A stretch of DNA of 64,000 nt from MGIIb-O2 sp964003245 (GCA_964003245.1 CAXFIU010000001.1:69926-133925), one strand, 5' to 3'. Positions 1 through 9,847 are shown, counted from the stretch's first letter. Program-made: numbers and translations. The notes: generated by a model not told the origin, from the letters alone.

Positions 1-593
1 AATCCCGCATTCATCATTACTACTGATGCCTTTTCACATCTGATTCCACCTGTACAATACATCACTATTTGTTTTGTTTTATATTCTTCAGGGAGGTCCG
101 AGATGGCTTCTGGAAAATCTCTAAATGTTGACAAATTTAGATCAATTGCATTCTCAAATAGGCCCACTCTAGTCTCATAATCATTTCTTGTATCTAGAAT
201 TAATATATCTTCATTATTATCTAACATATTCTTAAATTCTTGAGGTTTGATATTAGGGGCAGTGAATTCTGCGGGTCTAACTTCATCTAAACCCAATGAA
301 ATAATTTCTTTCTTAAGTCTAACAAGCATTCTTCTAAATGGTTGGTAATCGGTATAACTTATTTTTAATGGTATATTGACGAATCTTTTATCAGATTCTA
401 GGAATTCTATGTAAGAATCTATAGATTTTTTATTTCCAGCAAGAAAGAAATTGATTCCGTTCTTACTCAATAAAATAGTTCCTTTTAGATTTAGTTTCTC
501 ACAAATAAATCGGAACGGTTGTCTTAGCTCGTCTCTATCATTTAGATCTACAAAGCGATAACCAGCAATATTTACTATTTTCTCCTCTTCCAT
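1..593 (-). CDS. trhO: tRNA uridine(34) hydroxylase TrhO (3' end cut by window)
   Basis: The 197 visible residues start at the ATG at 593 and run off the left edge. An N-terminal acylphosphatase-like part (about 1-90) holds a GINFFLAG stretch like the EGING segment of the TrhO/YceA family. A rhodanese domain starts near residue 125 and carries the family signature CTGGIRCEK with Cys180 and Cys186. In bacteria TrhO makes 5-hydroxyuridine at wobble U34 in an oxygen-dependent way. The gene lies 16 bases downstream of thrS on the same strand, so the two are probably co-transcribed, a sensible pairing for tRNA genes. Family assignment is firm; the activity in an archaeon is inferred. Confidence 0.85.
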   Translation of the reverse strand, partial: MEEEKIVNIAGYRFVDLNDRDELRQPFRFICEKLNLKGTILLSKNGINFFLAGNKKSIDSYIEFLESDKRFVNIPLKISYTDYQPFRRMLVRLKKEIISLGLDEVRPAEFTAPNIKPQEFKNMLDNNEDILILDTRNDYETRVGLFENAIDLNLSTFRDFPEAISDLPEEYKTKQIVMYCTGGIRCEKASVVMMNAG

Positions 594-609
594 ATAGACG
601 CCTCAATAT

Positions 610-2574
610 TTATTTCACCAATGATAGGTCTTTACTTCTAGAAGTAATTTCTTCAGATATTTTTTCTAAGAATTCATTTAGGGGGACTCCATTACATTGT
701 TCTCCACTTCTTGGTTCGCCTTTCCGATCAATTCTAATAGACACGGTTTTTTCTTTTTCTTCATCTTCTCCTAGAATTAACATATATGCGGGTCGCATTT
801 TTCTATGCATACGTATTTTCTTCCCAATGGTTGCATCTGAGTCATCTACAGAAACTCTAACTCCAATATCTGCTAAAGATTTTTCAACCTCTCTTGCATA
901 TTCTTTTTGCTTCTCAGAAATAGTAATTATTTGAATTTGTTTAGGTGATAGCCAAGTAGGAAAGTTTCCTGCCCAATGTTCTGTTAGGAATGCAACAAAT
1001 CTTTCATGAGTTGATAGTGGCGCTCTATGAATAACAAATACTTCTCCATTTTCTTCCCCTTTTTCATCTTTGTAACTTAGTTCAAAACGTTCCTTAGCTG
1101 CAAAATCAAGTTGTATTGTAGACATCGATTCTTCTCTTCCCAATGCAGTTGTAAACTGAATATCGATTTTAGGGCCATAAAATGCTGCTTCACCAATTGC
1201 TTCCACATAAGGAACCTTTAGTTCATCCAATATCCTTCTTAGGTGATCTTGAGTAGAATTCCAATTTTCAGGCTGTTTGATGTATTTATCAGTATTTTCA
1301 GGATCCCAAAGCGATAATCTGAAGTGATAGTTTTCAAATCCAAATGATGAATAATAATCTTGAACCATTTTTATATTACTCGCAACCTCTTGTCCAACTT
1401 GTTCAAGGGTACAGTAGATATGTGCATCATTCATAGATAACATTCTGACCCTTAATAGACCTGCTAAAGTTCCCGACATTTCATTTCTATACACGGTTCC
1501 ATACTCTGCAATTCTTAGTGGAAGTTCTCTATATGACCTTTTTTTATTACTAAAAACTAAGTGATGCATTGGACAGTTCATAGCTTTTAGATAATAAGTT
1601 CCATCATCCATTTCCATTGGAGGATACATTCCTTCAGCATAATGTGGGAGATGACCACTACATTCGAACAATTCTTTTTTCGCTAAAACTGGAGTTGTAA
1701 CTCTATCATATCCATATTCTTCTTCAGTTTCCAATGCATATCTTTCTATTTCTGATTTTAGGATTTCTCCGTTAGGTAGCCAAACCGGCAGGCCTTTCCC
1801 AATCATTTCATCGATCATATAAAGTTCCATTTCCTTTCCAATTTTCTTATGATCTCTTTTACTAGCTTCTTCAATTTGCCTTTGCCTTTCTTTCAACCCT
1901 TCTTTAGTGGCATAACACATACCATAAATGCGAGTCAGAGGCTCTCTATTCCTATCAGCTCGCCAATACGCCTGACTTGTACTTGTTAATTTGAACCATC
2001 TAAGGTGAGAAGTTGATGGTACATGCGGGCCTCTACATAAATCAACAAAATCGCCTTGCCTATAGGCGGTTGAACCAACTTCATTCCCTATTTTATCATC
2101 CATGATTTCAATTTTGAATTTATTTCCTTGGAACATTTCTCTTAATTCACTATTTTCATACTCTTCTCTATGAATTTTAATATTTTCTCGAACAAGTTGT
2201 TGCATTCTCTTTTCTATTTTTTTGAGATCATTATCGCCTATTGGATTCATATGAAAGTCATAGTAGAAACCATGTTCAATCGGCGGCCCTATTGTAGGCT
2301 TAGCATCGGGAAATATTTCCACAACAGCTTGTGCAAGTAGATGTGCGCAAGAGTGCCTAAGAATGTACAATCCCTGTTCTGATTCGCCCAAGATTGGTTC
2401 AATTTTACAATTTTCATTGATTGTAAATGACATATCCCTTTCTATACCATCAACATTTGCAGCTACTGCCCCACTTCTTTTTCCATAGACATTCTGCAAG
2501 ATATCTCCTGCAGTAATTCCGGATGCGTATTCATGTGTTTCTTCGTCATTGATTTTTACTTGTATCATCGACAT
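610..2574 (-). CDS. thrS: Threonyl-tRNA synthetase, bacterial type
   Basis: Charges tRNA-Thr in the cytoplasm. The 654 residues show the full bacterial/eukaryotic layout: TGS domain (about 1-64), the N2 editing domain with HxxxH at 74/78 and C180/H184, then the class II catalytic core and the C-terminal anticodon-binding domain. Zinc-site residues Cys334 (in MNCPMHH) and His385 (in NDAH) fall at the same positions as in the E. coli enzyme. Motif 2 reads RVRMLSMNDAH, slightly divergent from the usual RVRxFTQDDAH. Many archaea instead have an editing domain of a different fold, so this copy is of bacterial type. A start two codons later is also possible. It heads a thrS-trhO operon. Confidence 0.95.
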   Translation of the reverse strand: MSMIQVKINDEETHEYASGITAGDILQNVYGKRSGAVAANVDGIERDMSFTINENCKIEPILGESEQGLYILRHSCAHLLAQAVVEIFPDAKPTIGPPIEHGFYYDFHMNPIGDNDLKKIEKRMQQLVRENIKIHREEYENSELREMFQGNKFKIEIMDDKIGNEVGSTAYRQGDFVDLCRGPHVPSTSHLRWFKLTSTSQAYWRADRNREPLTRIYGMCYATKEGLKERQRQIEEASKRDHKKIGKEMELYMIDEMIGKGLPVWLPNGEILKSEIERYALETEEEYGYDRVTTPVLAKKELFECSGHLPHYAEGMYPPMEMDDGTYYLKAMNCPMHHLVFSNKKRSYRELPLRIAEYGTVYRNEMSGTLAGLLRVRMLSMNDAHIYCTLEQVGQEVASNIKMVQDYYSSFGFENYHFRLSLWDPENTDKYIKQPENWNSTQDHLRRILDELKVPYVEAIGEAAFYGPKIDIQFTTALGREESMSTIQLDFAAKERFELSYKDEKGEENGEVFVIHRAPLSTHERFVAFLTEHWAGNFPTWLSPKQIQIITISEKQKEYAREVEKSLADIGVRVSVDDSDATIGKKIRMHRKMRPAYMLILGEDEEKEKTVSIRIDRKGEPRSGEQCNGVPLNEFLEKISEEITSRSKDLSLVK

Positions 2575-2649
2575 TCACTCCGCCTCCGTAATCTATCCCG
2601 ACGCGACAATGATATGAATACCTTGCTTATTTAATCACAAATCTAAAAG

Positions 2650-3558
2650 TTATTCAAGTAAAAATTGTGTTCCCGCTAAACCATCTACCATTTTTTGAAT
2701 ATCATTCAGCGACCCAATCGCTGCTCTTTGTCCTGAGCGTTCAACAAAGGTACAGGCAGCCTCAACTTTGGGACCCATTGAGCCATTATCAAATTCATAT
2801 TCTCTGATTTCTTCCGGTGTTGTTTTTGAAATAATTCTTTCCAAATCTCCCCCCCAATCAAGGTAAACACCTTCTGTATCAGTTGCCATAATGAGTAAAT
2901 CAGCATCTAACTCGAAAGCCAGTAAAGAACTGGCTCTATCTTTATCAATTACAACCTCAACTCCCTCTAATTTACCCTTTTCAGCGTAAGATGTAGGAAT
3001 CCCCCCACCTCCTGCACATATGACCACTGTTCCCTTTTCCAATAACCAATGAATAGGTCTTAACTGGAAAATTCGATGAGGTTCAGGTGAAGGAACAACT
3101 CTTCTCCAATAAACTCCATCATTTTTAATATCCCAACCTTTAATTTTTGCGAGATTTTTAGCCTCTTCCTCAGTATATACCGGGCCGATTGGCTTTGTTG
3201 GATTTGAAAATGCAGGGTCTTCAGGATCTATCTCCACCATTGTTAGGATAGAAGCAATAGGCTTTTCAATTGGTAGAAGATTACCTAATTCTTGTTCAAT
3301 CATATAACCAATCATTCCTTGAGTTTGCGCACCTAAAATATCAAGAGGATATTCTTCAACTTCTTTGTAAGCAGCAGACTGTAATGAGAGAAGACCAACT
3401 TGAGGGCCATTTCCATGACTAATTACTACTTCATGTTCTTCAATAATTGGTGCTAAAGCTTTCACTGCTATTCTGATATTTTCTCTTTGATTATCAGCAG
3501 TCATTTCATCACCTCTCCGAAGAAGAGCGTTCCCACCAAGTGCAATTACGATACGCAT
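2650..3558 (-). CDS. arcC: Carbamate kinase
   Basis: Catalyses ATP + carbamate <=> ADP + carbamoyl phosphate. The 302 residues match the family length. The N-terminus has the amino-acid-kinase glycine loop (IALGGNALL), then ISHGNGPQVG, and a GGGGIPT loop near residue 180, all typical of carbamate kinase. The C-terminal GSMGPKVEAA segment is also conserved in the family. No arginine deiminase or ornithine carbamoyltransferase gene lies nearby, so the direction of the reaction cannot be read from context. It may feed carbamoyl phosphate to pyrimidine synthesis, since CTP synthase lies two genes away, but that is weak. The start ATG at 3558 is directly before the conserved beta strand. Confidence 0.92.
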   Translation of the reverse strand: MRIVIALGGNALLRRGDEMTADNQRENIRIAVKALAPIIEEHEVVISHGNGPQVGLLSLQSAAYKEVEEYPLDILGAQTQGMIGYMIEQELGNLLPIEKPIASILTMVEIDPEDPAFSNPTKPIGPVYTEEEAKNLAKIKGWDIKNDGVYWRRVVPSPEPHRIFQLRPIHWLLEKGTVVICAGGGGIPTSYAEKGKLEGVEVVIDKDRASSLLAFELDADLLIMATDTEGVYLDWGGDLERIISKTTPEEIREYEFDNGSMGPKVEAACTFVERSGQRAAIGSLNDIQKMVDGLAGTQFLLE

Positions 3559-3611
3559 TATGGTAAACCCGTAGGCTGTATTGATATTAACACACGCCCT
3601 TTGCGAGTGAT

Positions 3612-4757
3612 ATGGTGCGCATTGGCTTGTTGGTTAATCCTGATGCCGGTTTAGGTGGTAGATTAGGCCTCAAGGGCTCAGATGGCCAAGCTAAATTTGC
3701 TCGTTCAATGGGTGCAGAAGATAGGGCAGGTCCAAGAGTAAGTGATGCGTTGTTATATTTCAGTAAAATTTATGATAATGACAAAGACATCCAATGGTAT
3801 ACAAGCAAGGGAAGGATGGGTAGCCAGTGGATACCCGATAATATCTCTATAGGCAATTTCAACTTAATTCATGAATCGTCAGGATCTACAAGCCAGTCTG
3901 ATACCTCAACATTAGTATCTCTCCTAATTGATTCAAATATAGATTTAATACTATATGCTGGTGGTGATGGAACTACAAGGGATATAGTATCAACTCTAGA
4001 TTCTCAGAATAAATCTAGCATACCTGTAATTGGTATTCCATGCGGCGTGAAAATGCATTCTGGATGTTTTGCCTCATCTCCTAAAGCTGGTGCAGAAGTA
4101 CTTTCCTCATGGTTGAATGGAGATTTGTTACTATCCAGTACCGAGGTTCTTGATTTAGATGAAGACAAATATCGAAATGGCGAATGGGTAGTTAGGTTGT
4201 ATGCTGAAGTTAAGACACCTGCATCGCCTAGATGGATGCAAGGCGCTAAAATGCGGGTTGAGGCAACAGGTGAAGAAGAGATAATAGAAGGACTCGCAGA
4301 TCATATTCGAGAGTTGTTAATTCATGATGATAGATTAGTTATCTGGGGTTCTGGTGGGACATTGAGGACAATTTCTAATATGGTCGGTTTTGAGGGAACC
4401 GTTCTAGGAATTGATGCTACATTGGGTAATGAACAGGTAGGGACTGATCTTAATGAAGAACAGCTAATTGATATTTTATCTTCACACAAAGGTGAAGTTA
4501 CTTTGCTCTTATCTCCCATGGGTGGCCAAGGTTTCCTTATAGGGAGGGGAAATTTACAACTTTCTCCGAGCGTTTTAAGAAAAATACCAATTGATGATAT
4601 ATTAGGTGTAGTTACTCCTGCTAAATTAATTTCTGTTCGTCGTTTACGAATTGAAACTGGGGATGAAATATTAGATAATAGATTCTCTGAGAAAAAATAT
4701 ATGAAAGTATTACAAGGATATAGAACTACTAGGGTACTTCCAATAATTGTTGATTAA
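3612..4757 (+). CDS. ATP-NAD kinase-like protein (archaeal, COG3199-like)
   Basis: Has the fold and motifs of the NAD kinase/diacylglycerol kinase superfamily. It starts IGLLVNPDAGLGGRLGLKGS, a glycine-rich opening seen in the long archaeal NAD kinase-like family, followed by the nucleotide loop AGGDGTTRDI near residue 118 and GIPCGVKMHS, the analogue of the NAD kinase GIPAGVK segment. At 381 residues it is longer than classical NAD kinases (about 270-300) and has an extended C-terminal half. Phosphorylation of NAD to NADP is therefore the likely role, but substrate and phosphate donor are not proven. It is divergent from carbamate kinase and convergent with pyrG, with two bases between stops. 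Confidence 0.75.
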   Translation: MVRIGLLVNPDAGLGGRLGLKGSDGQAKFARSMGAEDRAGPRVSDALLYFSKIYDNDKDIQWYTSKGRMGSQWIPDNISIGNFNLIHESSGSTSQSDTSTLVSLLIDSNIDLILYAGGDGTTRDIVSTLDSQNKSSIPVIGIPCGVKMHSGCFASSPKAGAEVLSSWLNGDLLLSSTEVLDLDEDKYRNGEWVVRLYAEVKTPASPRWMQGAKMRVEATGEEEIIEGLADHIRELLIHDDRLVIWGSGGTLRTISNMVGFEGTVLGIDATLGNEQVGTDLNEEQLIDILSSHKGEVTLLLSPMGGQGFLIGRGNLQLSPSVLRKIPIDDILGVVTPAKLISVRRLRIETGDEILDNRFSEKKYMKVLQGYRTTRVLPIIVD

Positions 4758-4759
4758 TT

Positions 4760-6415
4760 TCAAATCTTTTCCCCTATTGATGCCATTAGAAGTCCCAAAA
4801 ATGGAGGGCTAGGTCTCCCTGGTCTCGATTTAAATTCTGGATGATATTGTGTACCTACGTAATATGGGTGGTCTTTCAACTCCATAATTTCACATCTCTG
4901 ACCAGTTTCATCTTTGCCAACATACATTAATCCTGCACTTTCAATTTTTGAAATTAGTTCTGGATTTACCTCGTATCTATGCCTATGTCTCTCATCAACA
5001 TGTGATTGATTTCCATAAAGTCTCTTTATTTTACAGTCTTCTACAAGGAATGGTGTTGGTTTTGTTCCTAATCTCATTGTTCCTCCCATATGCGTCTTTG
5101 ATATCTCTGGCATGAATACTACTGCTGGTTGAGATGTATCTTCATCAAATTCGGTAGAGTTTGCATCCTTCATTCCCAATACATTTCTACAGAACTCTAT
5201 TGTCGCAATTTGTAAACCAAGACAAACTCCAAGATATGGTATTTTATTCACTCTAGCATATTCTGCAGCCTTTATCTTGCCCTCTATACCTCTGATTCCA
5301 AAACCACCTGGGACGAGTATTCCATCTGAATCCTTTAGTGATTTCCAAGCTTCAGTATATTTTTCATAATTTTCTTGTTTGATCTTTTCGTCCAGATTCT
5401 CTGCCTCTATCCAATTAATTTGGAGTTTACGATTTACCTCAAATGATGAATGCTGTAATGCTTTAATCACACTGAGATATGAATCTGAAAGTCCAGTATA
5501 TTTACCAACCATAGCAATTTTTACGACTTCTTCAAGGTTATCTACGGTTTCAGCCATTCTTATCCAATCATCTAGGAGAGGTCTTGATTTTGGCAACTCA
5601 AAACCAATTTCTTTTGAAAGTACATGACTAACACCTTGTTCTTCTAATAGAATTGGAATCCGATATATATTCGACACATCATGAGCTGAAACCACGGCAT
5701 CTGGCGAAACATGACAAAAAGCTGCTAACTTCACTCTTGTTTCTTCGTCCAATGGATTCTCTGATCTACAAACAAGAATGTCTGGAATAATGCCCAGTCC
5801 TCTCAGTTCCTTTACAGTATGTTGAGTCGGCTTTGTTTTTTGTTCTCCAACTGGTCCCATTACAGGAACTAAACTTACATGGACAAAGCAAATATTTTCT
5901 TCTCCAACTCTAAACTGGAACTGCCTTAAGGCTTCTATAAACGGTGCACTCTCAATATCTCCTACCGTCCCTCCTAATTCAATTACACAAGCATCTGGAG
6001 TATTATTTGTCCCGTCACTCGAGGTATTGGCAACTCTTTCTATCCACTCTTGAATTTCATTTGTAATATGTGGGATTACCTGTACGGTTTTACCGAGATA
6101 GTCTCCTTTTCTTTCTCTTTCAATCACAGACTGGTAAACTTTACCTGTAGTTATGTTATTATCCTTGGTTAATGATATATCTAGAAATCTTTCATAGTTT
6201 CCTAAATCTAAGTCCACTTCTCCACCATCATCCAAAACATATACCTCGCCATGTTCGAACGGCGACATCGTCCCAGCATCACAATTCAGATAAGGATCAA
6301 TCTTTACAGAAGTGACGCTCAGTCCTGCGGATTTCAGCAATACTCCTATGCTACTCGCTGTAATCCCTTTACCTAGTCCTGACAAGACGCCTCCCGTGAC
6401 TACAACATACTTCAT
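4760..6415 (-). CDS. pyrG: CTP synthase
   Basis: Makes CTP from UTP, ATP and glutamine. The 551 residues have the full two-domain layout: an N-terminal synthetase domain opening with KYVVVTGGVLSGLGKGI (P-loop) and containing the conserved KIDPYLN and EHGEVYVLDDGGE segments, then a C-terminal class I glutamine amidotransferase with oxyanion loop GGFGIRG, nucleophile Cys in LGVCLGLQ, and the His-Glu pair in QYHPEF. All catalytic elements are intact. Its start faces the divergent threonine-dehydrogenase gene across about 110 bases. Confidence 0.97.
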   Translation of the reverse strand: MKYVVVTGGVLSGLGKGITASSIGVLLKSAGLSVTSVKIDPYLNCDAGTMSPFEHGEVYVLDDGGEVDLDLGNYERFLDISLTKDNNITTGKVYQSVIERERKGDYLGKTVQVIPHITNEIQEWIERVANTSSDGTNNTPDACVIELGGTVGDIESAPFIEALRQFQFRVGEENICFVHVSLVPVMGPVGEQKTKPTQHTVKELRGLGIIPDILVCRSENPLDEETRVKLAAFCHVSPDAVVSAHDVSNIYRIPILLEEQGVSHVLSKEIGFELPKSRPLLDDWIRMAETVDNLEEVVKIAMVGKYTGLSDSYLSVIKALQHSSFEVNRKLQINWIEAENLDEKIKQENYEKYTEAWKSLKDSDGILVPGGFGIRGIEGKIKAAEYARVNKIPYLGVCLGLQIATIEFCRNVLGMKDANSTEFDEDTSQPAVVFMPEISKTHMGGTMRLGTKPTPFLVEDCKIKRLYGNQSHVDERHRHRYEVNPELISKIESAGLMYVGKDETGQRCEIMELKDHPYYVGTQYHPEFKSRPGRPSPPFLGLLMASIGEKI

Positions 6416-6524
6416 TCAATCAACGGGGTTTGAAGCCAACATACCTTGCCTATCAACATTCCTTAGACTTAGTCCAAAAAACAATCTTTGCTAAGTCTAA
6501 GTATCTCCATCTCTCCGGTCGACT

Positions 6525-7478
6525 ATGATTGGACGCGAGGGTGGCCGAATATTGGTCACAGGAGCACTTGGTCAGATTGGTACTGATTTAGTACAGTCAT
6601 TAAGAGAGATTTATGGTTCTGATATGGTAATAGCTAGTGATATCAGGGAGAAACCAAATCATTCATGCATTCTAACTGGCCCATATGTTAATCTAGATGT
6701 ACTTGATAAAAATCGAATTTTTCAGATTATTAATGATCAGAACATCAAAATTATTTATCATTTAGCTGCAATTCTTTCCGCAAGAGGTGAAGAAAATCCA
6801 GAATTATGCGAATTGATTAATGTAGAAGGTACTAGAAATATTTTTGATGCTGGCAGAGAATTTGGTTTACGCATTTTCACTCCTTCATCTATCGCTGTTT
6901 TTGGCCCAGATACACCCAAGAAAGCTCCTCAAGTAACTCCGCTTAATCCTACTACTAAATATGGAATGACTAAGGTAGAATGTGAAATCTTAGGTATGAT
7001 ATATTATCAAAAATATGGAGTAGATATTAGAGGTATTAGGTATCCTGGTCTTATTTCTTGGAAGTCACCTGTTAGCGGTGGAACTACTGACTATGCAGTA
7101 GATATATTCCATGCAGCACTTTCTGATGATTCAAAGTATGATTGTTTCCTTAATGGTGACACTCGTCTCCCCATGATGTACATGGACGATGCGATTAGAG
7201 CCACAATATCATTAATGGATGCTCCAATTGATTCATTGAGTTCAGCACGTTGCGGTTACAATATTTCTGGTCTTTCTTTCACGCCCAAAGAATTAGTATC
7301 TGAGATTAAGAAGAGATTGCCACATTTCGTTTGTAAATATAAACCAGACATACGTCAAAATTATGCCGATTCATGGCCTGATTCTATTGATGATGAGGTT
7401 TCAAGAAATGACTGGAATTGGCAATCAAGATTTGATCTAGAAACTATGGTTGATGAGATGATTAGTAACTTAAAGTGA
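6525..7478 (+). CDS. L-threonine 3-dehydrogenase-like NAD-dependent epimerase family protein
   Basis: An extended short-chain dehydrogenase: Rossmann loop GALGQIGTDL at the N-terminus, serine-containing TPSSIAVFGP, and catalytic YGMTK (YxxxK). The stretch RYPGLISW...GGTTDYAVDIF is characteristic of the epimerase-like L-threonine 3-dehydrogenases of bacteria and animals, which oxidise threonine to 2-amino-3-ketobutyrate. The 317 residues match that family. No 2-amino-3-ketobutyrate CoA ligase (Kbl) is adjacent, so coupling to glycine formation cannot be confirmed here. Other sugar-nucleotide epimerases are a less likely alternative because of the TDYAVDIF signature. The start ATG at 6525 gives a short eight-residue leader before the Rossmann strand. 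Confidence 0.8.
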   Translation: MIGREGGRILVTGALGQIGTDLVQSLREIYGSDMVIASDIREKPNHSCILTGPYVNLDVLDKNRIFQIINDQNIKIIYHLAAILSARGEENPELCELINVEGTRNIFDAGREFGLRIFTPSSIAVFGPDTPKKAPQVTPLNPTTKYGMTKVECEILGMIYYQKYGVDIRGIRYPGLISWKSPVSGGTTDYAVDIFHAALSDDSKYDCFLNGDTRLPMMYMDDAIRATISLMDAPIDSLSSARCGYNISGLSFTPKELVSEIKKRLPHFVCKYKPDIRQNYADSWPDSIDDEVSRNDWNWQSRFDLETMVDEMISNLK

Positions 7479-7480
7479 TA

Positions 7481-9091
7481 TTAGTTATCTTCAATCTGGT
7501 TAGTCCAATCTGGAGTCTCAGGGCCTTTCTTTGCCCATAATACATCATCAATCCTCAGGATGCTTATTGCAGCCTCCGTTGCTCCTGTAATTGCATGTTC
7601 GGCTACAAATTTTGGATCAAAGATTTCTTCTTTAAGCATATTCGAGATTTCGCCTGAATTTCCATTAAGGCCAATCCAAGCACCTTCTTCTTTATTTTTT
7701 GATTGTGCTGCTGAGAGTGATAAAACAATATCTATTGGGTCATAGCCAGCATTTTCAGCTAATGTACGAGGGACTATTTCTAGAGCCGCTGCATATCCTT
7801 CAATAGCCATTTGCTCTCTACCCGATTGTGTAGTTGCATATTCTCTTAGTTTTCTTGCTAGGTGTATCTGTGTTGCTCCCCCCCCTGGAAGAATTTCTTC
7901 TTCCTTGGTTAATCTATGGCTTACTCCCAAGGCATCATCAAATGCCCTTCCTACTTCATCTCTAATCTCGGGAGTAGAACCTCTGATGATAACTGTCATT
8001 GCACCACCAAACTCTCCCTCTATCTTTGTATAATTAATTCCCCCAATATTTTCTTCTGAACGTGATGAATATTCTCCAATATCTTCCTTAGTAATTTTCT
8101 TGATATCTCTAATCATATTTGCGTTTGTCAACTTTGATAATCTTTCAAGATCGTTTCTTTCGAATCTTCTATAGGCGGTAATTCCTGCTTCAGATAAGAT
8201 GGAAATAGCTTCATCTGCTATCCCATCTCTAACTATAAGTAAATCAACTCCTAATTTTTCTAGATGCCCTACAATTTCTGTGAGATATTTTTCATTACGA
8301 GCTTGAAAATCTTTTAGCACACCTAATTCATTAATCTCGATTTGCGCATCCAAACTCAATTTCCTTTCTTCAATAGCTCCATCAATTATTGCAACCCTAC
8401 CTCCTTCCGAAAAAGTAGAAGTTGTCCCAATAAGTTTAGTTTTCGCTAGCACTAATGCAGGTAACAATTCACTATCTAATGCTCTACCTCCAGAAATCTG
8501 TATTCTTTTTATTCTTAGTCTTTCTAAGTCTTTACCACCATCTTCATCAGACAATGATTCTGCGGCATTTAATGCTAATTCAGTAAGATGTTTAGACAAT
8601 AAAGAATCTATTTTTCCTTGTAAAGAAGTTTTAACAACTGCTTCTTTCAGACCTCTATCGTTAGCATAGCGTGAGATATTATCAAGTTCTTCTAATGCTT
8701 TATCGTTTGCAATTCTGTAGCCATTAATAATTATTGAGGGATGAATTCCAGCCCTAACTAATTCCAAAGCATTTTGCAGCATCTCGGCCATCAAAATTAC
8801 CGTAGTAGTAGTTCCATCTCTTGCTGCACGGTCTTGTGAACTTGAAGACGCAATTAGTAAATTCGCAGTTGGGTGCTCAACTTTAGCCATTTCTAAAACC
8901 GTCACTCCATCATTAGTGACACTCGCAGCCCCTTCCCCATCAACGAGCATTTTATCCATCCCTCTGGGACCTAATGTGGATCTAACGGCATTCGACAAAG
9001 AAACAGCAGCAGCGACATTACGCACTAAAGCAGTTCGGCCATGAATACGGTCAGTATCCTCCAAAGCAACTTCATGTTCGGCATCTGACAT
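7481..9091 (-). CDS. Thermosome subunit (group II chaperonin)
   Basis: ATP-driven folding chamber of the archaeal cytosol, related to eukaryotic CCT. Reading from the ATG at 9091 gives about 536 residues, the normal family length. A longer reading from 9154 would add 21 residues (up to ACMSDAEHEV) with no family counterpart. Conserved segments are RSTLGPRGMDKMLVD, TNDGVTVLEMA, RDGTTTTVILMAEML (ATP site; GDGTT in most relatives, here RDGTT) and LPGGGATQIHLARKLR in the C-terminal equatorial domain. The C-terminus is short and acidic (TPDWTNQIEDN) and lacks the GGM-type tail. It is divergent from the Hsp20-like/dnaK cluster, so the main chaperones share one intergenic control region. Confidence 0.95.
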   Translation of the reverse strand: MSDAEHEVALEDTDRIHGRTALVRNVAAAVSLSNAVRSTLGPRGMDKMLVDGEGAASVTNDGVTVLEMAKVEHPTANLLIASSSSQDRAARDGTTTTVILMAEMLQNALELVRAGIHPSIIINGYRIANDKALEELDNISRYANDRGLKEAVVKTSLQGKIDSLLSKHLTELALNAAESLSDEDGGKDLERLRIKRIQISGGRALDSELLPALVLAKTKLIGTTSTFSEGGRVAIIDGAIEERKLSLDAQIEINELGVLKDFQARNEKYLTEIVGHLEKLGVDLLIVRDGIADEAISILSEAGITAYRRFERNDLERLSKLTNANMIRDIKKITKEDIGEYSSRSEENIGGINYTKIEGEFGGAMTVIIRGSTPEIRDEVGRAFDDALGVSHRLTKEEEILPGGGATQIHLARKLREYATTQSGREQMAIEGYAAALEIVPRTLAENAGYDPIDIVLSLSAAQSKNKEEGAWIGLNGNSGEISNMLKEEIFDPKFVAEHAITGATEAAISILRIDDVLWAKKGPETPDWTNQIEDN

Positions 9092-9241
9092 ACATGCTCG
9101 CGAGTAACCTAACAGATTTGAAACCGCTCCCGTGACAATAACATTTCCAATCAATACTTATTTGCAAAAGAATTCAAAACGAGAGGTTCATAAAGGATAG
9201 TACCTTCCCACTATACAACCTCAAGTTAAGTAGTGGCAAAT
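9092..9241. promoter_or_regulatory. Divergent chaperone control region (thermosome / Hsp20-like-dnaK)
   Basis: About 150 bases separate the likely thermosome start (9091, minus) from the likely start of the small heat-shock-like gene (9242, plus). Promoters for both directions must lie here. I do not see a strong classical TATA box; the AT-rich segment around 9155-9205 is the best candidate core. The assignment rests on gene arrangement, not on a recognised motif. Confidence 0.35.
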
Positions 9242-9847
9242 ATGGATGGAAATAGTAGGGATGAATGGGAAGAGCAGATGCTCAAGGAAATGGCGCGAAT
9301 GTTTTCTGACATGGGTATGCCAATAGATATTAACATTCTTAGAAATATGCTTTCCCAAGTCCGCGAACAATTCGAAAAAATGGGTATTGATCCAGAGAAA
9401 CTATCTAATCAGGATATGAAAATTGACATAAATGGAAACTCTGATGACTTTAGAAAAACTATGGAATCAATGTTGAATGGTCCTGATGGTTTTTCAGAAT
9501 TATTCAGGAATATGGGGGTTAACATAGAAGTTAATAATCCAACTCCCGTAGTTGATGCCGAACTAAATCATGAAGAAGATGTCGAAGAGCAGTTAGATTC
9601 GGTTGACATCCATATTCATGAAGATAGGATTTATGCAACTGTAGACATTTCTCGTGAATTAGATATTGTAGAATCGGAATTAGAGATTAATTTGATAGAT
9701 TCTGGGGGGGCATTTCAGTTGATGAAAACAACTCAATTAAGGCCCTTTAAGAGATTTGATTTAACCGAACCTGCAAGTCAGATTGTTGAATGGAGCCTAA
9801 ATAATGGCATACTTGATGTTATATTCGATATTAGGAATAATAATTGA
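9242..9847 (+). CDS. Small heat-shock-like (Hsp20/CS-fold) protein upstream of dnaK
   Basis: About 201 residues that I do not recognise as a named family. The N-terminal half (about 1-115) is helical, Met-rich and acidic (KEMARMFSDMGMPIDINILRNML). The C-terminal 85 residues look like a single beta-sandwich of the Hsp20/CS type: VDIHIHEDRIYATVDISRE, then ESELEINLIDSGG and a closing strand LDVIFDIRN. The stop is 17 bases before dnaK, so it is almost certainly in the dnaK operon. GrpE or DnaJ would be expected there, but neither matches. A holdase or DnaK co-factor role is inferred from position and fold only. A GTG at 9233 is an alternative start three codons upstream. Confidence 0.7.
   Translation: MDGNSRDEWEEQMLKEMARMFSDMGMPIDINILRNMLSQVREQFEKMGIDPEKLSNQDMKIDINGNSDDFRKTMESMLNGPDGFSELFRNMGVNIEVNNPTPVVDAELNHEEDVEEQLDSVDIHIHEDRIYATVDISRELDIVESELEINLIDSGGAFQLMKTTQLRPFKRFDLTEPASQIVEWSLNNGILDVIFDIRNNN

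Noticed and set aside
7481..9154. Thermosome start at 9154 with a 21-residue leader
   Set aside because: The leader has no counterpart in the family, while the ATG at 9091 opens the normal N-terminus.
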